Positions 20,010 through 29,368 of a DNA stretch of 64,000 nt are shown piece by piece. The stretch comes from Syntrophotaleaceae bacterium. GTDB lineage: Bacteria; Desulfobacterota; Desulfuromonadia; Desulfuromonadales; Syntrophotaleaceae. Made by a program: the position numbers and the translations under genes. Position 1 is the first letter of the stretch. Each line of letters begins with the position of its first letter. The stretch lies in contig JAWKQB010000002.1 of assembly GCA_041390365.1 (NCBI GenBank), forward strand, positions 124,001 through 188,000. The letters are read 5' to 3'. The notes below the pieces were generated by a model. The model did no database searches. It was not told the DNA's origin and worked only from the letters and a program-made list of their open reading frames with translations.

Positions 20010-20993
20010 TCATGGCTCCGTTGGGGGCGGCGGAGCCCCGAGGATCAGCTGAGAGGGGTACTCCCGGGCGCTTTCGGTCAGATCCCGCAGGTTTTCCGAG
20101 GCCTGGCGGAAATTTTCCAGAATGTCCTCGATATTCTGCTGTTCGGATGTGATCAAACCGTCCAGTCGGCGCGCCGTTTTCCCCAGGGGTTCCATTTGTG
20201 TCGGCAGCTCCCGGGCCAGCTGATTGAGCTGTTCGGTCAGGCGGTTGAGACTTTGTGCCGTTTCCGGCAGTTCCTGAAGAAACCGGCCTAACGGGTCTTC
20301 GGCTCGGGAGATGAACCGGTCCAGACGGCTGCTGGTGGCACGAAGTTCCTTGAGCAAGAGTACCATCTGATCACTGATTTCGCCAATGCGCACCTGTTCG
20401 GTCGCCTCATTGAGCCCGCTCAGGGCCTTCTCGATACCGGTGAACAGGGCTTCCATGTCCACCTGTTCAATTGTCTTGAGAATCCGGTCGATGGCTTCGG
20501 TATACCGGGTGATGGTGCTGGGGGCGGAAGGGATATAGGCATAGTCGGGTTTCCAGTCGATACTCATCCAGGGTGCTCTTTCGGCGACGAAATAGTCGGC
20601 CTCCAGGTAGGCCGTACCGGTGACACCCGGAAAAGCCAGCTGAATACGCAGGCCTTTTTCCACTTCTGTTTTCACCAGTTCCTCGACGGCTGCCTGGGAC
20701 ATGGCACCGAAGGCCTTGCTGAAGAGGGAGATGCGGACCAGAACATACCGTTTTTCCGTCTCGTATTCCGTACCCACAAGGGTAATTTCCTCCACCCTGC
20801 CGATCTGCACCCCTCTGAATTTAACCGGAGAACCGATGTCCAGTCCCTGGACCGATTCCACAAAATAGGTTTCAGCATAAAACTTCTGCTGAAACAGGGT
20901 CCCGGCGCCGAAGACCATCAAACCGATCACCCCGATCGTCAGGGCAACCAGGATGAACAGACCGATCTTGAAATAGTTGGCTCTTTCGCTCAT
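20010..20993 (-). CDS. mlaD: MCE-family lipid transport protein MlaD-like
   Basis: 327 residues from the ATG at 20993, which has GAGAGG upstream. A TTG at 21014 would overlap the preceding gene by 4 bp and add 7 residues. One N-terminal membrane segment (about 9-30) is followed by a single MCE domain (about 35-120: VESVQGLDIGSPVKFRGVQIGRVEEI). A long helical, coiled-coil C-terminal region of about 150 residues follows, which in relatives builds a hexameric periplasmic tunnel. It binds lipids handed to or from the MlaFE ABC transporter. The single-domain but long-tailed form is between short MlaD and long YebT/PqiB types. Confidence 0.92.
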   Translation of the reverse strand: MSERANYFKIGLFILVALTIGVIGLMVFGAGTLFQQKFYAETYFVESVQGLDIGSPVKFRGVQIGRVEEITLVGTEYETEKRYVLVRISLFSKAFGAMSQAAVEELVKTEVEKGLRIQLAFPGVTGTAYLEADYFVAERAPWMSIDWKPDYAYIPSAPSTITRYTEAIDRILKTIEQVDMEALFTGIEKALSGLNEATEQVRIGEISDQMVLLLKELRATSSRLDRFISRAEDPLGRFLQELPETAQSLNRLTEQLNQLARELPTQMEPLGKTARRLDGLITSEQQNIEDILENFRQASENLRDLTESAREYPSQLILGAPPPPTEP

Positions 20994-21010
20994 CGATATT
21001 TTGATTCCTC

Positions 21011-21775
21011 TCAATGATCTGGGACGGCGTCGCGGGGATGGAAAAACCGCCGGACAGCCGGATCGCTGCTGGAGGCCAGAACTTCCGGCGCACCGTCGGC
21101 CAGAATCCCCTTGACCTTTCGGTCGAGCAGGATGACCCGGTCGGCAATGGCGAAGATGCTGGACAATTCATGGCTGACGATGACAAAGGTGATGCCGAGA
21201 CTGTCGGCCAGTCGCAGAATGAGCTCGTCCATTTCCGCGGAGATGACAGGATCGAGTCCTGCCGACGGTTCATCGAGAAAAATGATTTCCGGACCCAGCA
21301 CCATGGCCCTGGCAATGGCCGCGCGCTTGCGCATGCCGCCGCTCAATTCTGCGGGAAGGAGATGTCCGGATTTGTCCAGTCCCACCAGGCTGAGGTTCAT
21401 GGCCGCGATCAGGGTGCGGGCCTCGGCCGGCAGATCGGTAAATTCCTCCAGCGGCAGGCAGAGGTTTTCCATGACCGTCATGGAGCCGAACAGGGCACCA
21501 TTCTGGTACATCACGCCGATTTTACGAAGGATCGCCAGGCGCCTCGGCCCCGCGGCGGCAACAATGTCGTCCCCGTCGATCCGGACTCGGCCGGAAATGG
21601 GCGTATAGAGGCCGATCATATGTTTGAGCAGCGTGCTTTTGCCGCATCCCGATCCCCCGAGAATGATGAAAATCTCCCCCCGGCGGACGCTGAAGTTCAC
21701 ATCCTGCAGAACGGGTTCCGCGCCGTAGCCTGCCGTAAGCCCGCTGACCTCGATAATGTCGGTAGTGGAGGACAT
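21011..21775 (-). CDS. mlaF: ABC transporter ATP-binding protein MlaF-like
   Basis: 254 residues. Walker A GGSGCGKST, Q-loop in MYQNGALFGSMTV, signature LSGGMRKRAAIARA (the SGGM form is typical of Mla/Ttg2 ATPases), Walker B IIFLDEPSAGLDP and switch His in IVSHEL. It powers the MlaE permease encoded 4 bp upstream. The sequence before Walker A is that of the cytoplasmic Mla branch. A short C-terminal tail after the switch region is also usual, for regulation or MlaB contact. Confidence 0.95.
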   Translation of the reverse strand: MSSTTDIIEVSGLTAGYGAEPVLQDVNFSVRRGEIFIILGGSGCGKSTLLKHMIGLYTPISGRVRIDGDDIVAAAGPRRLAILRKIGVMYQNGALFGSMTVMENLCLPLEEFTDLPAEARTLIAAMNLSLVGLDKSGHLLPAELSGGMRKRAAIARAMVLGPEIIFLDEPSAGLDPVISAEMDELILRLADSLGITFVIVSHELSSIFAIADRVILLDRKVKGILADGAPEVLASSSDPAVRRFFHPRDAVPDH

Positions 21776-21779
21776 GGGT

Positions 21780-22919
21780 TCAGATCCCCAGGTAATAAAA
21801 TAGGACCGAAAAGATTCCGTCGGTCACGACGATCAGAATGATGGCGCTGACCACGGCACGGGTGGCTGCATTGCCGACGGCGCTGGGGCCGAATTCGGTG
21901 CGCAGACCGTTGAGGCAGCCTATGGTGGCGACAATCAGTCCGAATACCAGGGACTTGAACAGCCCGCTGTTCAAGTCGGTCCAGCCGACTGCCGTCTGCA
22001 GCTGGCGGATATAGGCCGTCATGGGGTAGCCCAGGGAAAGCAGCACGACGGAGCCCCCGAACAGGCCCAGGAGGTTGGCGAAGAGCGTCAGCAGGGGGGT
22101 GACGAAAAGGGCCGCGAGCACCCGGGGAATCACCAGAAAAGGCACGGGATCAAGGCCCAGGGTGGTCAGGGCATCGATCTCCTCGTTGATCTTCATGGTG
22201 CCCAGTTCGGCGGCGAAGGCCGAGCCGGAGCGGCCGGCCAGAAGCAGGGAGGTCATCAGCGGCCCCAGTTCCCGCAGGATCGCCAGTCCGATGATATTGG
22301 CCACATAGATTTCGGTGCCGAACTGCTTCATCGGGATCGCTGCCTGAAAAGCCATGATGAGGCCCACCAGGAAGCTGATCAGGGCGACGATGGGAAGGGC
22401 ATCCACGCCGGCCTTTTCAAAAATCAACCAGACATCCCGCCAGCGAACCTGGCCGGGTCGGCGTGCGGTCTTGAGCAGCGCGACGGTCAGTTCGCCGACA
22501 AAAGCGATCAGATTGCCCAGGGCTGTCCAGGTGCGCACTGCTGCCCGCCCGGTCTCCGTGGCCAGGCTTCCGGGGCGCGGTCTCTCGCTGACGATTTCCT
22601 GAAAATTAGCCGGGACGAACTGATCCAGCAAACGCCGGAATTCAGGCTGCAGTCCCTGGACGCAGACTTCCCCCTTGCGCGGCAGCATGTGCCGCTTTAT
22701 TTCCAGCAGCAGGCTGATTCCCGCGCCGTCGCAGTAGCTGACCCGGGAGAGGTCCAGGGTGACTTTGGTCGGTTTTTCCCGGGTCAGCAGAGAGACGGCT
22801 TCCGGCCAAAGGATGGCTGTCCCTTCTATATCGAGCCGTCCGCCAAGGGTCAGGACAAGTTCGCCATCATTCCGCATGACCTGAAGATCGATCTTCTGCG
22901 GCCGGTTTGATTCAGGCAA
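21780..22919 (-). CDS. mlaE: MlaE-type permease with N-terminal STAS domain
   Basis: About 380 residues. The N-terminal 100 form a STAS domain (VTLDLSRVSYCDGAGISLLLEIKR), equivalent to MlaB fused onto the permease. The rest is a five-helix MlaE permease with GVDALPIVALISFLVGLIMAFQAA, ELGPLMTSLLLAGRSGSAFAAELGTMKINEEIDAL and a hydrophobic C-terminus. The start is unsettled: the TTG at 22919 has GGAG 8 bases upstream and is preferred; a TTG at 22949 and an ATG at 22877 are alternatives. First gene of the mlaE-mlaF-mlaD-lipoprotein operon. Confidence 0.9.
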   Translation of the reverse strand: MPESNRPQKIDLQVMRNDGELVLTLGGRLDIEGTAILWPEAVSLLTREKPTKVTLDLSRVSYCDGAGISLLLEIKRHMLPRKGEVCVQGLQPEFRRLLDQFVPANFQEIVSERPRPGSLATETGRAAVRTWTALGNLIAFVGELTVALLKTARRPGQVRWRDVWLIFEKAGVDALPIVALISFLVGLIMAFQAAIPMKQFGTEIYVANIIGLAILRELGPLMTSLLLAGRSGSAFAAELGTMKINEEIDALTTLGLDPVPFLVIPRVLAALFVTPLLTLFANLLGLFGGSVVLLSLGYPMTAYIRQLQTAVGWTDLNSGLFKSLVFGLIVATIGCLNGLRTEFGPSAVGNAATRAVVSAIILIVVTDGIFSVLFYYLGI

Positions 22920-22989
22920 GGGTATGGCTCCGTTTTGTTTGGCCAACAAACAGAAAATCGACCGGCAGTACGACAGGATGTCGAAGTTG

Positions 22990-23460
22990 TCAGCGAATGA
23001 TCTTCCAAGAGCCGTCCGGCTGTCGACAAGCCGTTCCGAAGGCTTGCTGTTCAGCCCCGCCGATGATTACGGTCTGGTAGTACTCCCGGCAGTACTGTCC
23101 GGCGCCTGTCTGGTAGGTCTCGATCGGCGTTATGGCACCATAATTTCCCGTGTCCGGGTTTCGCCAGCTGGTGGACTGGTTGGTCCGGGTATATTCCAGG
23201 GCGTACTGGGCGTTCTGCTGCATGGCCAGACGATCCGCACGATCGAGGGATCGGCCGACTTCCTGACCGATCAGGGCCCCGGCCAGGGTGCCGACAGCCA
23301 CCGCAACCAGGGTGCCACGGCCGCCTCCGATCTGAGATCCTATCAGGGCTCCGGTTCCGGCGCCGAGCAGGGCGCCGCCCGTTTCCTTGCGCCCCATCTG
23401 GGGAGCACAGCCGGCCAGAACCAGGGTGAACAGACTCAAAAAGACAATCAGCTTTTTCAT
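22990..23460 (-). CDS. glycine-zipper lipoprotein (17-kDa surface antigen type)
   Basis: 156 residues. The signal peptide ends in lipobox LAGC (Cys18). Residues 28-70 are a glycine zipper of two hydrophobic Gly-rich helices (GGALLGAGTGALIGSQIGGG and VAVAVGTLAGALIGQEVG), the usual sign of this outer-membrane lipoprotein family. The C-terminal part has Tyr/Thr-rich strands and two Cys (YCREY and GTACRQPDGSW). Members help envelope stability; an exact role is unknown. Strong GGAGG start. It lies just upstream of, and in the same direction as, the mla operon. Confidence 0.88.
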   Translation of the reverse strand: MKKLIVFLSLFTLVLAGCAPQMGRKETGGALLGAGTGALIGSQIGGGRGTLVAVAVGTLAGALIGQEVGRSLDRADRLAMQQNAQYALEYTRTNQSTSWRNPDTGNYGAITPIETYQTGAGQYCREYYQTVIIGGAEQQAFGTACRQPDGSWKIIR

Positions 23461-23523
23461 CTTGCGACCTCCATGTTACAGCAATAGGAATCGGTGTTCC
23501 GATAGTTTAAGGATATCGCGATG

Positions 23524-24174
23524 TTAGCTTCTGTCAAGGGGCTCCGGCAGCTGGCGCAGGGTCTCGGCAACGAGGGGTGCGATACGTCGGACTATTTCGT
23601 CAATCCCCTTGGGATTGGGGTGAATGCCGTCGGCCTTGTTGAGTGCTGGAGAGCCGGCAACACCCTCCAGAAAATCGGGATAGAGGGGAATCCGGTGTTT
23701 TACAGCCAGGCTTCTGAAGAGCCCTTCAAAAGCGATAGAGTCCTTGGGTCCCAGGTCACGCAGCGGCCGGATGCCGGCTAGCAGAACCCCTCTGCCCTGC
23801 CGGATGATCTCGCTGATGATCCAGTCCAGGTTGCTTTCGGTCAGGGCCGGGTCGAATCCCTGCAGGTTGTCGTTGGCCCCCAGTTCGACGATGACCAGGT
23901 CCGGCCGGCACGCGAGCGCCTGTGACAACCGGCCGCGGGCTCCCAGGGTCGTGTCGCCGGGAACCCCGGCATTGACAAGCTCCACAGGAAAATTCATCGC
24001 CCGCAACGCCTTTTCAAGGCGTACCGGAAAAGCCGCCTTGCTCGGAACGGCGAAGCCGGCCACCAGGCTGTCGCCGAAGGCGAGAATGCGGATCGGACGG
24101 TCTGCCTTTGCAGAAGCCGGGCCGGGAGCTGGACAGAGGTTTGCCAGGAGAAGGGGCAAAGGTGGAATCGGCAT
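23524..24174 (-). CDS. SGNH/GDSL-type esterase (arylesterase, TesA-like)
   Basis: 216 residues from the ATG at 24174, which has GAGG 8 bases upstream; the frame is open to 24243. SGNH blocks: block I FGDSLVAGF with the nucleophile Ser, block II Gly in VNAGVPGDTT, block III GANDN, and block V DGIHPNPKG with catalytic Asp and His. The N-terminus (PIPPLPLLLANLCPAPGPASA) is hydrophobic and may be a signal peptide, which would place the enzyme in the periplasm like TesA. It hydrolyses small esters, thioesters or lysophospholipids; the physiological substrate is unknown. It follows ppc by 78 bp. Confidence 0.93.
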   Translation of the reverse strand: MPIPPLPLLLANLCPAPGPASAKADRPIRILAFGDSLVAGFAVPSKAAFPVRLEKALRAMNFPVELVNAGVPGDTTLGARGRLSQALACRPDLVIVELGANDNLQGFDPALTESNLDWIISEIIRQGRGVLLAGIRPLRDLGPKDSIAFEGLFRSLAVKHRIPLYPDFLEGVAGSPALNKADGIHPNPKGIDEIVRRIAPLVAETLRQLPEPLDRS

Positions 24175-24252
24175 GGCGGCGTCCTCTTTCGGAAAAAGGG
24201 GGTCTGCCGCGACTTTACCGATTGCGGGAGAAAAGGTCAACACAAGGCCGCA

Positions 24253-26985
24253 CTAGCCCGTATTGCGCAGACCAGCGGAGATGCCGTGAATGGTGGCGGC
24301 CAGGACGTAATCGAGCTCCTCGCTTTCTTCTCCGGCCCGTTTTCGGCGCAGCAGCTCGATCTGGATGAGGCTCAGCGGGTCGACGTAAGGGGTCCGCAGT
24401 CGCAGGGAACGGGCCAGGCTCGGCGCATGTTGCATCAGCCGGGTCTGGCCGGTGGCGGCCAAAACCGCCTGAACCGTGCGCCGGTGCTCGACGACCACGA
24501 GCTTGAAAATCCGTTCCCGGATCTGCGCGTTTTCCACCAGCTCGGCATAACGACTGGCCAGGGGCAGGTCGACCTTGGTCAGGGCAAGTTCCACATTGTA
24601 GATCATGTCGGTGAAAAAGGGGCAGCCTTGCATCATTTCCGTCAGAATCCTGCGGGATGCGGGACCCCGTCGGGAGAAAGCCTCCAGAGCATGGCCGACA
24701 CCGAACCAGCCGGGCAGGACATGACGGCTCTGCATCCAGCCGAAAACCCAGGGGATCGCCCGAAGGTCATTCAGTGTTCCCGAGGATTTTCTCCGGGCCG
24801 GCCGCGATCCGATCTTGGCCAGTTCGAATTCCAGGACCGGCGTGGCCTGTTCGAAATAGGTCACCAGATCAGGGTTTTCGGCAATGTGATGCCGATAAAA
24901 ATCGAAAGCGGCGGCGGACATCTCTTCCAGGGCCGCTTCCCAGTCCGGATCGAAGGCGGATGTTCCAGAGTCCGAACCATCCAGGCTTTCCAAAGCGGCC
25001 GCCACCATCAGCTCCAGATTCCGCTGAGCCAGGGAAGGGTCGGCATATTTCCAGTTGATGACCTCCCCTTGTTCGGTAATTTTGAGACTTCCCGAAAAAG
25101 CTCCCGGCGGCTGACTCAGAATCGCCCGATGGGTCGGGCCTCCTCCGCGGCCGACGGTACCGCCGCGACCGTGAAACAGCCGTAGGGTGACCCCGAGTTC
25201 TTCGGCTGTCCGGTAGAGCGAGCGCTGGCACTTGTAGATTTCCCAGGTACTGGTCAACATGCCTCCGTCCTTGTTGGAATCGGAGTAGCCGAGCATCACT
25301 TCCTGATGTCGATTCCAGGAATCGAGCAGCGGACGGTACCAGTCGCTGCTCCAGAGGTCCCGGCAGACGGTCGGGGCATGGCGGAGGTCCTCGATCGACT
25401 CGAACAGGGGCACCGGCATCAGGCCGGGGTCCCCGGATGCCGGTCTGGCTGCGGGTTGCAGGCCGGCCTCCCGGGTCAATTGCAGCCAGTCTCGGAGATT
25501 TTCGACGGATCCGCTGCCGCTGATCACATAACGGGTGATCGATTCCGGCGGAAATTCCCGTTTCAGTTCGGCGATCCCCTGCAATGTGCCCAACACTTGG
25601 GCCCTTTGATCAGGTTCGGTCAGGGCCCGGCGATGAATCATGGCGTGCTGACGGATATCCAGGACATGCAGGTGAAAACCGAAGGTCGCGGCCTTGCGCA
25701 GGATGGAGTCCAGGTATCTCTTCGCCAGTCGCTCCCCCTTGTGTTGCAGGAGACTGTCGCGGATCAGACTCAGGTCGGCAATAAAGGCATCGGCATCGGG
25801 GTAGGCCTGCGGGTGGCGGGAATCGGACCGGCTCAACTCCAGCCGATGGCGGACCATCACCAGAAACTGCCGGTAGAACTCGCACTCCGGTGCCAGAACA
25901 GCCCGTGAGGCCGCTTCCGGCATGTCCTCCAGATACCGATGCAGGGCACGGAGAAAATTCGCAGAGGGATTGAATCGGCAGCCGGACGGGGTGAGGAGCT
26001 CCTTGAGCAGCTTTACATCTTCAAGATAGCTGTCGAGAATGATTTCCCGGGCCTGGGTCAGCGCGGTGCGGGTCGAAAAAGTGGTAACGGCAGGGTTGCC
26101 GTCACGGTCGCCGCCGATCCAGGAACCGAAGCGGATCACCGTGGGCAGCCGGCCGGCCGGAAGGTCGCAGCCGAAGATTTCGGCAAAAGCCGCGGCAAGA
26201 TCCAGATAAAATCCGGTGAGGGCCGGAATAAGAAAGGGGGAGTAATGGTCCAGCCCCTGCTCGATCTCATTCTCCACGGTGGGGCTCTGCCGCCGAACCT
26301 CTTCCGTCTGCCACAGGGCGGTAATTTCCGTCAATATCGACTCTTGCTGGGCCATCCCCTCAGCCTCCGTCAAAAGGCAGCGGTTCAGCTCCTCGAGCGA
26401 GGCGGCGATACGCTGCCGCTTGGTGCGGGTGACCCGGCGGGCCACTTCGGTGGGATGGGCCGTGAAAACCGGGATGACCTCGACTTTCTGCAGCCGGGAC
26501 AATGCTTCTTCGAGTCCGCATCCCGCCTCCCGCATACGCCTCAGGGTGCCTCTCAGGGATCCCGGCTTGTCCTCCGCTCCGGCTGTCATCCGGACCGCCC
26601 TCAGGCGGCGTTTGCGGTGCTGGGTTTCGGCGAGGTTGACCAGATCGAAGAAGGTTGAAAAGGCCTTGACGATCTGGCGGGATTCGGGCAGGGAGAGGCC
26701 GCGGACCAGTTCCATCGCCTTGCGCTGCAGGGGATCGTCCTGCAGGTCCCGGATTTCCGTCTCACGCCCCTCCAGCTCCCGCCGGTGAGCGATGGAATTC
26801 AGGCGCAGGTCCTCCTCCAGATCATAAAGGGCTTCTCCGGCCTGTTCACGGAGCACGACGCCGAGCAGCAGACCCAGGGAGCGCACATCCCGGCGCAGGG
26901 GCCGCTCCCAGAGTTCGCCGGTAAAGCTGATCAGTTCCGAAAGCCTGGCAAAGGGGTCGTCTATTTTCCAAAGGAGTTCAGGCAT
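24253..26985 (-). CDS. ppc: phosphoenolpyruvate carboxylase
   Basis: 910 residues from the ATG at 26985, chosen for its GGGG-type ribosome site and family length. Motifs in order: VFTAHPTEVARR with the catalytic His, RFGSWIGGDRDGNPAVT, the second His region LHVLDIRQH, LGYSDSNKDGGML, FHGRGGTVGRGGGPTH and the C-terminal SAGLRNTG. It makes oxaloacetate from PEP and bicarbonate, refilling the TCA cycle. The family's C-terminal NTG, needed for allosteric Asp binding, is present. In an anaerobe using PFOR this complements pyruvate-based carboxylation. Confidence 0.98.
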   Translation of the reverse strand: MPELLWKIDDPFARLSELISFTGELWERPLRRDVRSLGLLLGVVLREQAGEALYDLEEDLRLNSIAHRRELEGRETEIRDLQDDPLQRKAMELVRGLSLPESRQIVKAFSTFFDLVNLAETQHRKRRLRAVRMTAGAEDKPGSLRGTLRRMREAGCGLEEALSRLQKVEVIPVFTAHPTEVARRVTRTKRQRIAASLEELNRCLLTEAEGMAQQESILTEITALWQTEEVRRQSPTVENEIEQGLDHYSPFLIPALTGFYLDLAAAFAEIFGCDLPAGRLPTVIRFGSWIGGDRDGNPAVTTFSTRTALTQAREIILDSYLEDVKLLKELLTPSGCRFNPSANFLRALHRYLEDMPEAASRAVLAPECEFYRQFLVMVRHRLELSRSDSRHPQAYPDADAFIADLSLIRDSLLQHKGERLAKRYLDSILRKAATFGFHLHVLDIRQHAMIHRRALTEPDQRAQVLGTLQGIAELKREFPPESITRYVISGSGSVENLRDWLQLTREAGLQPAARPASGDPGLMPVPLFESIEDLRHAPTVCRDLWSSDWYRPLLDSWNRHQEVMLGYSDSNKDGGMLTSTWEIYKCQRSLYRTAEELGVTLRLFHGRGGTVGRGGGPTHRAILSQPPGAFSGSLKITEQGEVINWKYADPSLAQRNLELMVAAALESLDGSDSGTSAFDPDWEAALEEMSAAAFDFYRHHIAENPDLVTYFEQATPVLEFELAKIGSRPARRKSSGTLNDLRAIPWVFGWMQSRHVLPGWFGVGHALEAFSRRGPASRRILTEMMQGCPFFTDMIYNVELALTKVDLPLASRYAELVENAQIRERIFKLVVVEHRRTVQAVLAATGQTRLMQHAPSLARSLRLRTPYVDPLSLIQIELLRRKRAGEESEELDYVLAATIHGISAGLRNTG

Positions 26986-27108
26986 GCAGGTTCCCCCTCT
27001 TTTTAAATGGTGACAAGGCATCAGGCTCGGTTTCGGCAGGGGCGATGAATCGCTAAAGGACCGTAATGCCAAATAAATATCAGGGTTTTGGTGGAGCGGC
27101 CTCTAGGG

Positions 27109-27945
27109 TCAGGGCTGATAATACTGCAGCGCCTCGGGCAGTTTTTCCTGAATCTCCCGGATCCGGGTCTGATCGGCGGGGTGAGTGCTGAGAAATTCGG
27201 GAACCCCGGCACCGCCCAGTTGCGCCATGCGCTGCCAGACATCGACAGCGGCACGAGGATCGTAGCCGGCCATGGCCATGAAAATCAGGCCGAGATAATC
27301 CGCTTCGCTTTCCTGCAATCGACTGTAGGGCAGCATGACCCCCACCTGGGCGCCCACCCCGAAGACCTGCATCCACAAGGTCTGGGCCGTCTGGGGCTGG
27401 GTGGCCAGCAGAGCGGAGAGGGCCTGGCCCCCCATCTGGGTTATCAGCTGCTGGCTCATCCGCTCGCTGCCGTGGCGGGCGATGACATGGGCAACCTCGT
27501 GGCCCATGATGGTCGCCAACCCCGCCTCGTTTTGGGCGATCGGCAAAATTCCGCTGAAGATGGCCACTTTCCCCCCCGGCATGGCGAAGGCATTGACCTC
27601 CTCGCTGGCGATCAGATTGAATTCCCAATTGTAGCCGGCCAGTTCTCCCGATTCGCCCCTGCGGGCCATGAATTCCTCCACCGCCTGCCTGATGTTCTGT
27701 CCGACCCGTTTGACCATTTCACTTTCGGGGGTATTGCGGATTACCTCGTGGTTTTGGAGAAATTCCTGGTACTGATCCTGGCTGGCGCTGACCATTGTGC
27801 TTTCCGGCACCAGGTTGAGCTGTTGCCGCTCGGTGACGGGCACAGAAGCGCAGGCCGACGCAAGCATCATCCAGCCCATGAGGAGGAGACGGCTTCCGAG
27901 CGTTCCGGGTCTACGCAGACTTTTGACCGTTGGCTGTAAATTCAT
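27109..27945 (-). CDS. M48-family metalloprotease lipoprotein
   Basis: 278 residues. N-terminal signal with lipobox ASAC. The catalytic zinc motif is HEVAH (in GHEVAHVIARHGSERM), and the third ligand is probably Glu in QESEADYLGL. A conserved STHPADQTRI near the C-terminus is typical of LoiP/YggG-like and BepA-like proteases. Likely a periplasmic-facing quality-control protease at the outer membrane. The GGAGG ribosome site is well placed. It lies 123 bp upstream of ppc on the same strand. Confidence 0.93.
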   Translation of the reverse strand: MNLQPTVKSLRRPGTLGSRLLLMGWMMLASACASVPVTERQQLNLVPESTMVSASQDQYQEFLQNHEVIRNTPESEMVKRVGQNIRQAVEEFMARRGESGELAGYNWEFNLIASEEVNAFAMPGGKVAIFSGILPIAQNEAGLATIMGHEVAHVIARHGSERMSQQLITQMGGQALSALLATQPQTAQTLWMQVFGVGAQVGVMLPYSRLQESEADYLGLIFMAMAGYDPRAAVDVWQRMAQLGGAGVPEFLSTHPADQTRIREIQEKLPEALQYYQP

Positions 27946-28170
27946 ATGGAGTCCTCCAGGTTTCTCTCAGAAGGAGAGTCATCGGTGATCATACCATCGG
28001 AAAGGTGAAAACTTCCCGCCGGCTTTTTCAATTCTCGAGGTCCGGTTAAAGTTTTCCAGAATTAATCGGACAGTCAATGGCCTGCCTTCCATTCAGGATG
28101 CCATGAGTTGAAATGAATTTCCAACCGGTTACATTTGAACAAACAGTTTGCCCGGCAAGGAAATGGGGAC

Positions 28171-28551
28171 ATGGTAAAATTTGCATTGCTGTCGCTTTTG
28201 CTGTTGTTGCCGGCCTGCTCGGAAAAAGAAGTGGCCTACACCCTGCCCTTGGGGGAGGAGCGGGTGATCCGGGTCCAACTTGACGATGCCCGCTTTACTC
28301 CCTCGATGATCCAGGCACTGCATGGAGACCGCCTTCTGCTCCAGGTTTACAATACGGAGAGCAAGACCCATTATCTGACCGTAAAAAATCCCCGCGGTGA
28401 TTTTATTCGAAGCGTCGTCCTGCCCGCGGGGGAGACCGTGCAGATACCTCTTCTGCTGACCGATGAGGGCGTCTGGAGATTTTATGGGGAAAAACCGCTC
28501 CAGGAGTCGAACGGCATGCAGGGGAGCATCACCGCGGTGGCACGAAACTGA
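28171..28551 (+). CDS. cupredoxin-like lipoprotein
   Basis: 126 residues from the ATG at 28171. Signal peptide KFALLSLLLLLPAC ends in a lipobox Cys. The remainder is an all-beta domain with strands typical of cupredoxins: RVIRVQLDDARFTPSMIQALHGDRLLLQVYN, TKSKTHYL-like strand with His, AGETVQIPL, then GVWRFYGEKP and a GMQG near the end. A His in THYL and the Met in GMQG could be copper ligands, but a canonical Cys ligand loop is missing. So it may be a degenerate cupredoxin fold without copper. It is first in a group with a UbiA-like protein and a prenyl synthase. Confidence 0.75.
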   Translation: MVKFALLSLLLLLPACSEKEVAYTLPLGEERVIRVQLDDARFTPSMIQALHGDRLLLQVYNTESKTHYLTVKNPRGDFIRSVVLPAGETVQIPLLLTDEGVWRFYGEKPLQESNGMQGSITAVARN

Positions 28552-28576
28552 AGGCGGCGACAGGGAGACGGGTTCT

Positions 28577-29308
28577 ATGGACAGTTCAAGTACCGGGGGC
28601 GGCCCTTCCCGAGGGGCTGAATGGTTCGTACCCCAGTGGGGGCCGCTCAGGTTCCGCACATTCGTCGGATTGCTCTTCCTGCCCTATACCGGCATGGTGC
28701 TGTCCTTTGCGGTCATCGGTTCCTTGCTGGCCGCCGATCTGCACTACGGTCGGCTGCTGGCCATCGTGCTGGTCTACCTGTTCGGCCTGGGAATCGCGGC
28801 CCATGCCCTGGATGCTTTGGGCAGCCGGGGAATCAAACCCTGGGGCACCGTGTTTACCCGCAGCCAGCTCTGGTCCATGGCCCTGATCTCCCTGGCGGCA
28901 GCCTACGGTATCGCCGGCTACTATATGGTGCGCCACGTCCCCCTGTTATGGAGCATCGCCCTGCTGGAAGGTTTCTTCGTTTTCGCCTATAACCTCGAAC
29001 TGTTCAAGGGCCGTTTCCATACCGATGGCTGGTTCGCCTTCTCCTGGGGAGCCTTGCCGGTGCTGGCCGGATTCGTCATGCAGACCAACCGGATATCCCT
29101 GTCCGCCATTCTGCTGGCGGCTGCCATGGCTCTTTTCAGCCTGATCGAAATCAAGGTTTCCCGTCCCTACAAGGTTCTGAAACGGCAGCCCGAACGGGAC
29201 GAAAAGGATCAATCCCTGATGCAGCGTTTCGAAGTTCTGCTGAAATGCATCAGTATCGGTGTGATACTGCTGGGAGCGGGTCTGCTGCTGGAAAGGCTCA
29301 TGCAATGA
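28577..29308 (+). CDS. UbiA-like polytopic membrane protein
   Basis: 243 residues from the ATG at 28577 (the frame is open upstream). About seven membrane segments. Between them lie AAHALDALGSRG and YNLELFKGRFHTDGWFAF, positions where UbiA prenyltransferases carry their two Asp-rich motifs; here both are weakened. The relation to UbiA is suggested by pattern only. The flanking genes, a lipoprotein 25 bp upstream and an all-trans prenyl synthase 60 bp downstream, make an isoprenoid-linked role reasonable. It may not be a transferase. Confidence 0.6.
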   Translation: MDSSSTGGGPSRGAEWFVPQWGPLRFRTFVGLLFLPYTGMVLSFAVIGSLLAADLHYGRLLAIVLVYLFGLGIAAHALDALGSRGIKPWGTVFTRSQLWSMALISLAAAYGIAGYYMVRHVPLLWSIALLEGFFVFAYNLELFKGRFHTDGWFAFSWGALPVLAGFVMQTNRISLSAILLAAAMALFSLIEIKVSRPYKVLKRQPERDEKDQSLMQRFEVLLKCISIGVILLGAGLLLERLMQ

Positions 29309-29368
29309 CCGGCCCTGCGGGACCTTCGACCGCAATTTTCTTCAGATCCCCGGGACAGGAGCCGTCCG